A stretch of 64,000 nucleotides of DNA from Cololabis saira (Eukaryota; Chordata; Actinopteri; Beloniformes; Belonidae): contig NC_084591.1 in NCBI RefSeq assembly GCF_033807715.1, positions 44,108,868-44,172,867 of the forward strand, in the 5' to 3' direction. The notes under the pieces are model-generated. The model saw nothing but the letters and a program-made list of their open reading frames with translations. It did no database searches and was not told the origin of the DNA. The position numbers and the translations under genes were made by a program. This document shows positions 23,001-64,000 of the stretch, in pieces. Positions within the stretch are counted from its first letter, which is position 1. Each line of letters starts with the position of its first letter.

Positions 23001-23828
23001 ATAGGATATATTAAAGACAGCAACATATGTTGGTTCGCTCTCTGTTATTGACGTCATAATATACAGGTGAAGGTTGGAAAATTTGAATTTATTGCAAAAC
23101 TTTATTCCTTTCAGTAAATTCAATATATTATTTCCCACTACATGAAAAGTGAGATATTTCAAGCCTTTATTTGTTTTAATTTCGATGATTATGACTCACA
23201 GCTTATGAAAACCCCAAATAATTTTTTTTAAATATTTTATGAAATCAATAAACAATTCAATCATCAAAATTATAACAAATAAAGGCTTAAAATATCTTGC
23301 TTTTGCATGTAATGAGACTAGGTAATATATGAGTTTCACCTAAGTTGAATATAAATTAACTTTTACACCATATTCTGATTTCACCTGTATGTATATTCTA
23401 CACCTGGGCTGATGTGGACAAACATAGACTAGGAGCAGAGGCCATTTCAGTTGCTATATGGTTGTCTGTCTGTACAGTCATGCAAGTTCAATGCTATTAA
23501 AGGAAGGGAAGCAGCAACTTTTTCCACCTGTAGTCCCTGGGCAGGTTGATGGAATACTACATAAAAATGAGTATAGAAAAATAAAAAATAAGTAAAAGAG
23601 CAGAACAAATCAAAAAGAGCATAGATAAAACAGATAAATAAAGCCACCCCCGTCCCCCAGAGCAGTGTTCCTCACCTGCAGCTCTCTCTGCAGCACCGAC
23701 AGGCCCTGCTGGCCGCGGCCGCCGATCCACGCCCTCACCCAGGCTCGCTGTCTCTTTCTCTTCCGCTCCTGTTCGGAGCAGATCAGCGCACACGCCGCCA
23801 GCAGCGCACGCTTCCCTCCTGCTTCCAT
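18645..23828 (-). CDS. PIF/Harbinger transposase-derived nuclease (HARBI1/ALP1-like), four exons, intact
   Basis: Exons on the - strand are 23828-23676, 22882-22717, 22643-22528 and 19457-18645 (stop TAG 18645-18647). All junctions are GT/AG and in phase, giving 1248 bp and 415 aa with no stop. Residues 52-106 (FRELLRMTAEEFDFLL...ERLSLTLRFLATG) are the usual N-terminal part of the family. The DDE_Tnp_4 nuclease fold follows with all three acidic residues: D174 in CLGALDERH, D264 in VGDETYPL and E301 in RVVENAFGIL. The normally conserved SDGGVF is changed to SPHAGLF. Harbinger elements usually pair the nuclease with a Myb/SANT protein, but I see no such gene here and no terminal repeats. The 3070-bp third intron holds younger insertions, yet the exons are clean. 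It could be a recently active element or a host gene. It is not the ancient HARBI1 orthologue, from which it differs widely. Confidence 0.88.
19652..20080. mobile_element. Palindromic TA-flanked MITE bounded by poly(T) and poly(A)
   Basis: CACGACTGTCTCAGAAAATT (19687) faces its inverse ending at 20028, with TA outside each end. Beyond the TA, TATACAATTT and homopolymers (about 22 T on the left, about 40 A on the right) extend the inverted symmetry, so the hairpin arms reach nearly 215 bp. It lies in intron 3 of the Harbinger-type gene. Confidence 0.85.
20090..20450. mobile_element. Palindromic TA-flanked MITE, second tandem copy
   Basis: Same family: CACGACTGTCTCAGAAAATT at the left, CTGAGACAGTCC at the right, TA flanks. 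Midpoint near 20275. It starts directly after the poly(A) of the previous copy. Confidence 0.85.
20838..22461 (+). repeat. AGGGCCCGAGCAC...GCAGCTTTAA dispersed element, copy 3, with nested hAT
   Basis: Same ends and internal landmarks as copies 1, 2 and 4, without the 330-bp duplication. It is split by the hAT at 21553-22291. The right end here reads ATCGCTGCCTGCAGCTTTAA. It lies in intron 3 of the Harbinger-type gene. Confidence 0.85.
21553..22291 (+). mobile_element. hAT MITE, perfect 8-bp TSD GTTCCTAC
   Basis: Ends TAGGGCTGTTCGATTTTGCC and AATCGATTAATCGAACAGCCCTA, with GTTCCTAC at 21545-21552 and 22292-22299. The site fits the nTnnnnAn pattern of the Ac group. A second copy in the other orientation is at 45317-46058, differing at few positions. 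Near 22150-22190 it contains GTGTGCAGACAAGGT followed by poly(A), resembling a captured retroelement tail. Confidence 0.92.
22528..22643 (-). CDS. Harbinger-type gene, exon 3
   Basis: Acceptor CCCCACCAG; encodes GETFQSLRFQYRIGTSTVSQ through EDFLK; donor AAG|GTCCGT. The 73-bp intron to exon 2 is typical of compact fish introns. The helix-turn-helix-like FRIGxSTVSxIV segment is characteristic of PIF transposases. Confidence 0.88.
22717..22882 (-). CDS. Harbinger-type gene, exon 2
   Basis: Acceptor GAGCTGCAG then ATGGACGAC; ends GCGACAG before GTCTGTG. It encodes MDDRSGFRELLRMTAEEFDF to FLAT and one base. An alternative protein start is the ATG at 22882 if exon 1 is not used. Confidence 0.85.
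23052..23510 (-). mobile_element. Fragment of the 8012-type hAT with a nested palindromic element
   Basis: 23395-23505 (TTCTACACCTGGGCTGATGT... CATGCAAGTTCAATGC) is the reverse complement of 8345-8460. The palindrome at 23064-23387 (TA|CAGGTGAAGG ... TTTCACCTG|TA) corresponds to the palindromic segment at 8465-8760. No hAT ends are present. It lies in intron 1 of the Harbinger-type gene. Confidence 0.7.
23676..23828 (-). CDS. Harbinger-type gene, exon 1
   Basis: ATG at 23828-23826, encoding MEAGGKRALLAACALI and a basic run ERKRKRQRAW, and ending RELQ before donor CAG|GTGAGG. 51 codons, phase 0. The basic run may serve as a nuclear signal. An upstream in-frame ATG (23846) would add six residues. 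Confidence 0.75.
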
Positions 23829-23961
23829 CTTCACAACAAACAACAACTCACGCCCTCTGACACTTCTCGAGACACTTCTCGCGATGCTTCATATGTTTTT
23901 TTTATTTTTTATTTTTATTTTTTTTATTGAAAGACAAGATGCAAACAGCACAATCCACCCG

Positions 23962-23971
23962 CCAGGGGGCG
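23962..23971 (+). promoter_or_regulatory. CTCF-like motif between two divergent genes
   Basis: CCAGGGGGCG within CACCCGCCAGGGGGCGACA matches the core of the vertebrate CTCF consensus. It is about 135 bp upstream of the Harbinger-type start codon and about 560 bp upstream of pdcd2l. Match by eye only. Confidence 0.4.
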
Positions 23972-23994
23972 ACACACACTCATTGCAAAAACTC

Positions 23995-24420
<426 letters not shown>

Positions 24421-24530
24421 CTAAAGACATGACTGTGGGATTTGTTTTCATGGGGTAAACTGAGGGGGAAGCTTTTATTCTGGTGGTGTGTTGATGACTG
24501 TTTCCGGTCGGTGTAAACACGTGGATCAAC

Positions 24531-24993
24531 ATGTCGTCCCGCGGGCAGGACGCGGCGCTGCTCGGCGTGTGTGACGGGGAGCTGGACTCCGGGCGCCACC
24601 GGACCTCTTACCTGACCAACAAGGTCGGGGGGGAGCCGGACTGGCCGGACTGGCCGCGGCCGGAGTCTCCGTGCTGCGGGCGGTGCGGCGGCGCCGCGGC
24701 GCTGCTGCTGCAGGTGTACTGCCCCCTGGCGGCCTCCCGCTACCACCGCACCCTGCACGTGTTCGCCTGCCCGAGCTCCGCCTGCAGCGGCCGGCCCGAG
24801 GCCTGGACGGCGCTGCGCTGCCAGGGCCTGGAGGCCCCGGGGGCCCCGGGGGGGCCGGGGGGCCCCAGCCCGCCTCGGCAGGAGGCCACGGACTGGTGCG
24901 ACAGCGCCGAGGACTGGGGGGAGGAGGAGGAGGAGGAGGAACCAGGGAGGACTGGAGGAGGAGAGGAGATCCAGGTCCAGGACGGGACGGAAG
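24531..24993 (+). CDS. pdcd2l: pdcd2l exon 1
   Basis: The start codon is in GTGGATCAACATGTCG. The exon is strongly GC-rich (CpG-island-like) and includes a Gly/Pro/Ala-rich linker (GAPGGPGGPS) and a run of seven Glu. Donor GACGGAAG|GTGGGC at 24994. A possible alternative donor (CCAG|GTCCAG) lies 19 bp upstream. Confidence 0.92.
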
Positions 24994-25235
24994 GTGGGCT
25001 TTTAAGGCTGTCCTCTGCTAACAAAGGTGATCAATTCATATTCTGTAACACAAATATGATTTGATGACGGTGACTGTTTATCTTCATATTTACACATGTC
25101 CTTTATTCATGCTTGAACAAAGTGCTCTGGGTTCAGAAGTCTTGTGGATAGCAAAAGTTAGAAGAGGAAGATCAGACTGGTTTGAGATGATGGGAGAGGG
25201 ACAGTAGCTCAACCTCTCCTTCCAACTGGTGGGTA

Positions 25236-25267
<32 letters not shown>

Positions 25268-28093
25268 TAAAGCTGCAAGCAGCGATGAACGGGCCCTTTT
25301 GCGTGAAATTTCCACGAATAAAGGTCAAGGACTCAAAACGAAGTCCGATGACATCACCCACAACTCTTTATGTCAACCCATTCAAAAGTTATGGCAGAAA
25401 GTAGGAACTATCAAATATGGACCAATCAGATGAAGGGGGGGTGCACTTTTTGGCGTCTATTGTCGCCACGGTAACGCTTTTGACTGAGGAAAGTAATGCC
25501 CATCGTCGCAGGATGGAGACGCACATTTTGATGTATAACACACCTGGGTGCACGTTACGGTTCGGGCGAAGAAACGGCCGAAGGAATGGCATAAATTGCG
25601 CCAAAATTACACGATCAATTCAAAATGGCCGACTTCCTGTTGGGTTTCGGCCATGGCACCAAGAGACTTTTCTATAAGTTGTGACATGATACAGGTGTGT
25701 ACCGATTTTCATGCATGTACGTCAAACCGTATTGTGGGGCTTGAGGCACAAAGTTTTCTAGGGGGCGCTGTTGAGCCATTTTGCCAAGATTTGGTGACTT
25801 TTTGGGCATGTTTAGGGGGGCAAAAAGGCCCTCCTTTCTTCAGAACAATAACAATAATAATTTTTAAAAAATCCTACAGATACAATAGGGCCTTCGCACT
25901 GTCAGTGCTCGGGCCCTAATAATATTGACAATAATGATAATAACAACCACTTTATTCGTCAGTATACATGGAAACACACTGAAATGTGTCTCCGGTAATA
26001 AAGTTGATCAATTAATATTCTGTAAACAAAAGTCCTGTAAACCAAATAGGATTTGATGATGCTGACTTTATCTTCATATTTACACGACATCTTAAACAAG
26101 TTGGAGTGGCGGGTAAAATGTAAACGAAAACAGTATGCAGCAGTTTTCAAATATAATGAACCCGTTCTTTTATTCACGATCCTTCAAAGTGTTCTGGGTT
26201 AAAAAGTCTTGTGGATAGTAGAAGTTAGAAGAGGAAGATCAAACTGGTTTGAGATGATGGGAGAGGGACAGTAGCTCTACCTCTCCTTCCAACTGGTGGG
26301 TAGTAGTAATAATAATAATAAATTATTATTATTAACAATTAATAACCACTTTATTTGTCAGTATACATGAAAACACACTGAAATGTGTCCTCTGCTTTTA
26401 ACCCATCACTATTTAGACTAGTAGCAGCCTTTTATTCTGGCGCCCGGGGAGCAGTTAGGGTGAAGGGCCTTGCTCAGGTGGTGTAGATGGAGAAACCTGC
26501 AGCAGGTGATCTCCAGCAGATCCACCAACACCCCTCTGTCAGCTGACAACAGGAAACTGAGGCTCGGAGATGCAGCAGACAGCAGACGAATGCTCCAGCC
26601 TTCCTTGTAGCACCAGTTGATTCAGATTCAGATGACTTTATTAATCCCTTTGGGAGGTTTCCTCCACTCCCTCACTCAGCACTTTCATTTAAATATCAAA
26701 CACCCCAAAAGCCAAACTCCCATGTAAAGATAAAAAGAAAAAAAAAATAAAGATAGAAATAAAAGATAGAAACAAAAATAAAAAGTGCAGTGCCATAAAA
26801 AGAATTATATGAATAGAAAAAGTGTTGTGTAATATTGCACAAGTTACAGGACTGTCTCAGAAAATTAGAATATTGTGATAAAGTTCTTTATTTTCTGTAA
26901 TGCAATTATAAAAACAAAAATGTCATACATTCTGGATTCATTACAAATCAACTGAAATATTGCAAGCCTTTTATTATTTTAATATTGCTGATTATGGTTT
27001 ACAGTTTAAGATTAAGATTCTCAGAATATTCACATTTTTTGAGAAATGATATTTGAGTTTTCTTAAGCTGTAAGCCATGATCAGCAATATTAAAATAATA
27101 AAAGGCTTGCAATATTTCAGTTGATTTGTAATGAATCCAGAATGTATGACATTTTTGTAATTGCATTATTATATCTAATTTTCTGAGACAGTCCTGTATA
27201 TGAGGGGATATAATGGTGTGATAGGTATTTTCTTGGTATACGTGAGGTCTCTTACTACCAATCAAGCAGCATTTAACCTGCACAGCCTACCTGAGTGTTG
27301 TTGCTGACTCTATACATCCCTAAGACTGCCACACAGCTCCCATCACGTCAGACTGGGTTCTTAACGTGACAGTGACGTGTTTGTAGTCTAACAGCCTTTC
27401 TTTGTTCTTTGTCACATTAGTGATGCTGTCATGTCGGTACAGACCAGTATTGATGTTTTATCTTGTTTTGCTTCAGAGAAAGCTCCGGTGTGCGAGACAG
27501 ACGTCAGCCGTCAGCTCCAGGACCTCAGTCTGACACCGCTCAAGGACGTCCCCACGTTTCGTCCGTTCTTCATCAGCGTGGCGGAGGAGTCTGACTTTTG
27601 TGGAGAGGATAAAGTCCTGGACCACGCGCAGCAGCTGCTGAAGGACTACGAGAGGAGAGAGGGAAGGGTGGCGGGAGGGCTGGAGGAGGAGGAAGAGGGC
27701 GGCGGAGGAGGAGAGAAGTACGAGAAGAGCAAAGCCAGACACGGAGACGCCGTCTTCTCCAGGTTCATGAAGACCGTCTCACTGTGTCCGCAGCAGATCC
27801 TGCGCTACTGTCGCGGTGGGAGTCCTGTGTTTGTCACCAAGCCTCCGTCCAGCATGGAGCAGGTGGTTCCACGCTGCAGCCGCTGCGGAGGCAGCAGGAC
27901 GTTTGAGCTGCAGCTGATGCCGGCTCTGGTCGGCCTGCTGCAGAGGACGGACGGCAGCGCCCAGGCGGAGCTGGAGTTCAGCACCGTGCTGGTTTACACC
28001 TGCACGGACAGCTGCTGGACGGAGGGAGCACACACTCCCCTGGAGGAGTTCTGCTTCGTCCAGGCAGACCCCGACCAGCAGCTCTTTAAATGA
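24531..28093 (+). CDS. pdcd2l: pdcd2l, programmed cell death 2-like (two coding exons, 359 aa)
   Basis: Exons 24531-24993 and 27477-28093 join in phase (G|AG gives Glu) to 1080 bp, 359 aa, against 358 aa in human PDCD2L. The N-terminal half has CCGRCGG...LLLQVYCPL and YHRTLHVFACPSSAC, the paired-cysteine zinc site of the PDCD2 family, then DWCDSAEDWG and a Glu run. The C-terminal half has DHAQQLLKDYERREG, GDAVFSRFMK, CPQQILRY, CSRCGG and FELQLMPALVGLL, and ends FCFVQADPDQQLFK, the PDCD2_C domain. From what is known of the family, the protein acts as an adaptor/chaperone linked to the small ribosomal subunit and shuttles between nucleus and cytoplasm. It faces the Harbinger-type gene head to head and nfatc3 tail to tail. 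Confidence 0.95.
24720..24733 (-). promoter_or_regulatory. CTCF-like motif inside pdcd2l exon 1
   Basis: Read on the - strand: GCCGCCAGGGGGCA, a close match to the CTCF core and opposite in orientation to the motif at 23962. It overlaps codons for the conserved CPL residues, so coding constraint could explain it. Confidence 0.35.
25009..26310 (+). repeat. pdcd2l: Direct duplication inside pdcd2l intron 1
   Basis: 25022-25245 (AAAGGTGATCAATTCATATT ... CCTTCCAACTGGTGGGTAGT plus (AAT)n) recurs at 25998-26310 with about 85-90% identity by eye. A further repeated segment, CACTTTATTCGTCAGTATAC, lies at 25950 and 26347. The first unit's (AAT)n tract is the landing site of the inverted AGGGCCC element. 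Confidence 0.75.
25268..25917 (-). repeat. AGGGCCC...GCAGCTTTAA dispersed element, copy 4 (inverted)
   Basis: Starts AAAGCTGCAAGCAGCGATGAACGGGCCC and ends CACTGTCAGTGCTCGGGCCCT. It is the shortest copy (about 650 bp) and is inserted in an AAT microsatellite. It contains the inverted landmarks TTTTCTAGGGGGCGCTGTTG and GGCCTTCGCACTGTC. Confidence 0.85.
26340..26480 (+). repeat. SINE-like teleost repeat fragment
   Basis: GTGTCCTCTGCTTTTAACCC, GGCGCCCGGGGAGCAGTTAG and GAAGGGCCTTGCTCAGGTGG are in the order seen in a common fish interspersed repeat. Ends are not defined. Confidence 0.5.
26847..27196. mobile_element. Palindromic TA-flanked MITE
   Basis: CAGGACTGTCTCAGAAAATTAG at the left and its inverse ending GAGACAGTCCTG at the right, TA at 26845-26846 and 27197-27198. 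Arms of about 170 bp with a midpoint near 27025 (a near-perfect hairpin). It lies in pdcd2l intron 1. Confidence 0.9.
27477..28093 (+). CDS. pdcd2l: pdcd2l exon 2
   Basis: Acceptor TTGCTTCAG ends at 27476. Frame KAPVCETDVSRQLQDLSLTP through the PDCD2_C domain to LFK and TGA at 28091-28093. All of the C-terminal domain lies in this one 617-bp exon. Confidence 0.94.
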
Positions 28094-28130
28094 CTCCACC
28101 GCTGGATTCACGTCGGTGTTCCAGCTCGGC

Positions 28131-28136
28131 ATTAAA
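28131..28136 (+). terminator. pdcd2l: pdcd2l poly(A) signal ATTAAA
   Basis: ATTAAA begins 38 bp after the stop codon, followed by a GT/T-containing stretch. It implies a very short 3' UTR. Confidence 0.6.
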
Positions 28137-28168
28137 GTACTCGAGACTCACAACCTGAGACGCTTTTC

Positions 28169-28174
28169 TTTATT
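28169..28174 (-). terminator. nfatc3: nfatc3 candidate poly(A) signal AATAAA (- strand)
   Basis: TTTATT on the + strand reads AATAAA on the - strand, 528 bp beyond the nfatc3 stop. It faces the pdcd2l ATTAAA with 32 bp between them, so the two transcripts should end within or across each other. An alternative AATAAA is at about 28324-28329. Confidence 0.45.
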
Positions 28175-28701
28175 TTCACTTCAACTTCACACCACAGCAG
28201 TTCAGTCTGAACAGTAAGAATGTCACTTAAAGGAAACATACAAAGCTATAAAAATGTACGTGAGCTGAAGGACTTCAGTTTTTTTTTTTTTTACTGGATC
28301 AGATCCAGAGTATCAAAAATAGATTTATTTTTTTCATATTCACTGGCCAATAAATAATGAAAGGATTTTCTCATTTTTGTGCAACTTTAGCATCTGTAAT
28401 GATAGATGATTGTGTTAAAAGTCAAATTACAGCCCTTGGTGTTTTAGAGTTCGTCCAATTTGGTCATGAACAGTGGAAATCTTTGGTTTTTCTGTGAGGT
28501 ATCGGTCGGCTTCACTAAAATTCCTGAGACAGACGAGGGAACAGTATTCTGCCAGTACCGGGTCAGAGCAGACGCCTTGAAGGCTGCAGACCCGTCTTCA
28601 GGCACTTGAACATACAATTTGGAGCACTTCATGCAAACAAACATCTGATGAAGCCGATGTCTTCTGGAACTGGAGCCTCCGGTGACGTCTGGTCCCAGTC
28701 G

Positions 28702-62721
<34,020 letters not shown>

Positions 62722-63002
62722 CTGTCAAATGGAAGAGATGAACAAACAATGTAAAAATCAAATGAGGGATCATTTGCTTTGCAAATACAAATAGTTCATT
62801 TATTTTTGTTTTTAGTGCGAGCAGAAGTCCTTCAGCAGCAGAGTGCATAAGATCATTTTCATAATCCTGCTCTACTCAGTGTGTTTTGTGGTACAGGGTT
62901 TTCATAGATTGAACAATGAATCTAAAACAATGGCTGAAACATAAATCCCATGTCTGAAAGGGGAACTAGTGGTTGAAATATATGTAAATATTATGTGTCA
63001 AA

Positions 63003-63245
63003 AGATTTTCAATTCAATTTTATTGTATAGCGTCTAATACAACAAAAGTTGTCTCTGGACGGTTTCCAGAGACCCAGAACATGAACATAAACCCCTGAGC
63101 CATTATTACATAAACAATGGCAGGTAAAAACTCCCCTAGTGGGAGAAAAGCCTTAAGCCAAACAGTGGCAAGAAAAACTCCCCTTTAGGAGGAAAGAAAC
63201 CTGGACCAGGACCTGGATCATAAGGGGGGACCCTCCTGCCGAAGA
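63003..63245 (+). repeat. Uninterrupted copy of the TATAGCGTCTA repeat
   Basis: TTTATTGTATAGCGTCTAAT, GGTAAAAACTCCCCTAGTGG, AGCCTTAAGCCAAACAGTGG and GGGGGACCCTCCTGCCGAAG. Reference copy for the split repeat at 6130-7115. Confidence 0.65.
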
Positions 63246-63489
63246 CAAGGGTGAAAATATGGATCATCCAAAAAGTTCAAATAGTCCTTCACAAGTCTGC
63301 TTAATTTCTTTCAGGTTTCCTTCAAATACCTTTAGTTAATTCTATCAAACATAAATGTAACACAGATGTTACCCAGCCTGCAGGTGAGCTATTCATCTTT
63401 ATGTTTGTGTTGTGATTTAAGTAATTTTTTTATCAAAGTTGCTTTGTGAAACTAAACAAGGGAAAAGGCTATTGTATAGCTGCACCACA

Positions 63490-63665
63490 TATTTTCCAGG
63501 TTCAGTGTTGTGGGCATCAGCATGGCAGAGTGCTACAGATCTCCCTACCCCATTCCCGACAGGGAGGCGTTCCCTGACCAGCTGCCTCCTGACCTTCTCC
63601 ACAACAGGGCATCCCTAAAACACCTCCCCAGGTAAGGCTTCAAGCAGGCATCCCACAAAGATGAG
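63490..63665 (-). repeat. Degraded LINE 3'-region fragment
   Basis: On the - strand GGGGAGGTGTTTTAGGGATG and GGTCAGGGAACGCCTCCCTG resemble the GGGAGGTGTTCCGGGCATG and CTGGGAACGCCTCGGGAT segments of a common fish LINE. Too short for certainty. Confidence 0.4.
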
Positions 63666-63672
63666 TTCAGTG

Positions 63673-64000
63673 ACTACGTTTATGCAGTCAAAATTCGGGT
63701 TATTGCTAATATTCCTGTTACTGAAACATTGGGAATATTCCGTTTACATGCGTGAGCAAACAGGGTTATCCCTGTATACATGGTAATAATCATTTGGGAT
63801 ATCTGGATCAAACCAGTGACGCACGGAGAACATCATGACGCAATTCCCGTCATTTCTGCTTCTTCTTCCTGTATCCAAATTCAAAACAAATGCTGCTTCG
63901 CGCAACTTTTCACTCACTTTCTTTTAAATCTCACTATCCCGGTACTTTCTACCGTCTACAAATGCCAAAATGTTCATATCCTTCATTACATTTATGAAGT
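63673..64000 (-). mobile_element. Inverted copy of the 37909 MITE, cut by the window edge
   Basis: ACTACGTTTATGCAGTCAAA and onward matches the reverse complement of the 38520 end, through ACTTTCTACCGTCTACAAAT to the last base. Confidence 0.8.

Noticed and set aside
63417..63640. Exon-like block on the + strand (MAECYRSPYPIP... with acceptor and donor look-alikes)
   Set aside because: Its reverse complement resembles the 3' region of a common fish LINE, so I treat it as repeat.

Overview
The window is vertebrate nuclear DNA, almost certainly from a teleost fish. The evidence is intron-containing vertebrate genes plus a dense load of fish-type transposons: short non-autonomous hAT elements, palindromic TA-flanked elements, Tc1-like and PIF/Harbinger DNA transposons, decayed LINEs and a tRNA-derived SINE. 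There are no operons, CRISPR arrays or rRNA genes.

Gene layout from left to right. (1) The last two coding exons of immp2l, the mitochondrial inner-membrane peptidase subunit 2, lie on the + strand at 5986-6088 and 12934-13059. Earlier exons were not found and are probably left of the window. (2) An uninterrupted four-exon PIF/Harbinger-type transposase (HARBI1/ALP1-like, 415 aa) lies on the - strand at 18645-23828. (3) pdcd2l (programmed cell death 2-like, 359 aa, two coding exons) is on the + strand at 24531-28093. It is arranged head to head with the Harbinger-type gene, 702 bp apart. (4) A calcineurin-regulated transcription factor of the NFAT family, best matched to nfatc3, is on the - strand at 28702-62721. 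Nine coding exons carry 856 residues, and only the short N-terminal exon is missing. Its 3' end converges on that of pdcd2l, with facing poly(A) signals 33 bp apart.

Only about 5.1 kb of the window is coding. Much of the rest is mobile DNA, and many insertions can be bounded to the base. Eight hAT-type elements have perfect 8-bp target duplications: 8012-9344, 11653-12283, 21553-22291, 36532-37323, 45317-46058, 53130-54919, 53473-54273 (nested in the previous one), and one near-perfect at 43162-43899. Others are two hAT elements at CTCTAGA-like sites (6186-6803, 13359-14168), a TTAA-flanked element, two TAA-flanked Harbinger-like MITEs, a Tc1-like copy with both ends, and a poly(A)-tailed retroinsertion with a 16-bp duplication (51628-52919). 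A family bounded by AGGGCCCGAGCAC and GCTTGCAGCTTTAA is present four times, and I could not assign it to a known class.

No wholly new multi-gene system is evident. The points most worth a second look are the intact Harbinger-type gene in divergent arrangement with pdcd2l (a possible domestication or a recently active element), two opposed CTCF-like motifs around that shared promoter, the unclassified four-copy repeat family, the hAT elements that carry expanded 20-bp arrays, and the retroelement tail captured inside a hAT MITE family. All calls were made by eye; family names rest on remembered conserved motifs and not on database searches.
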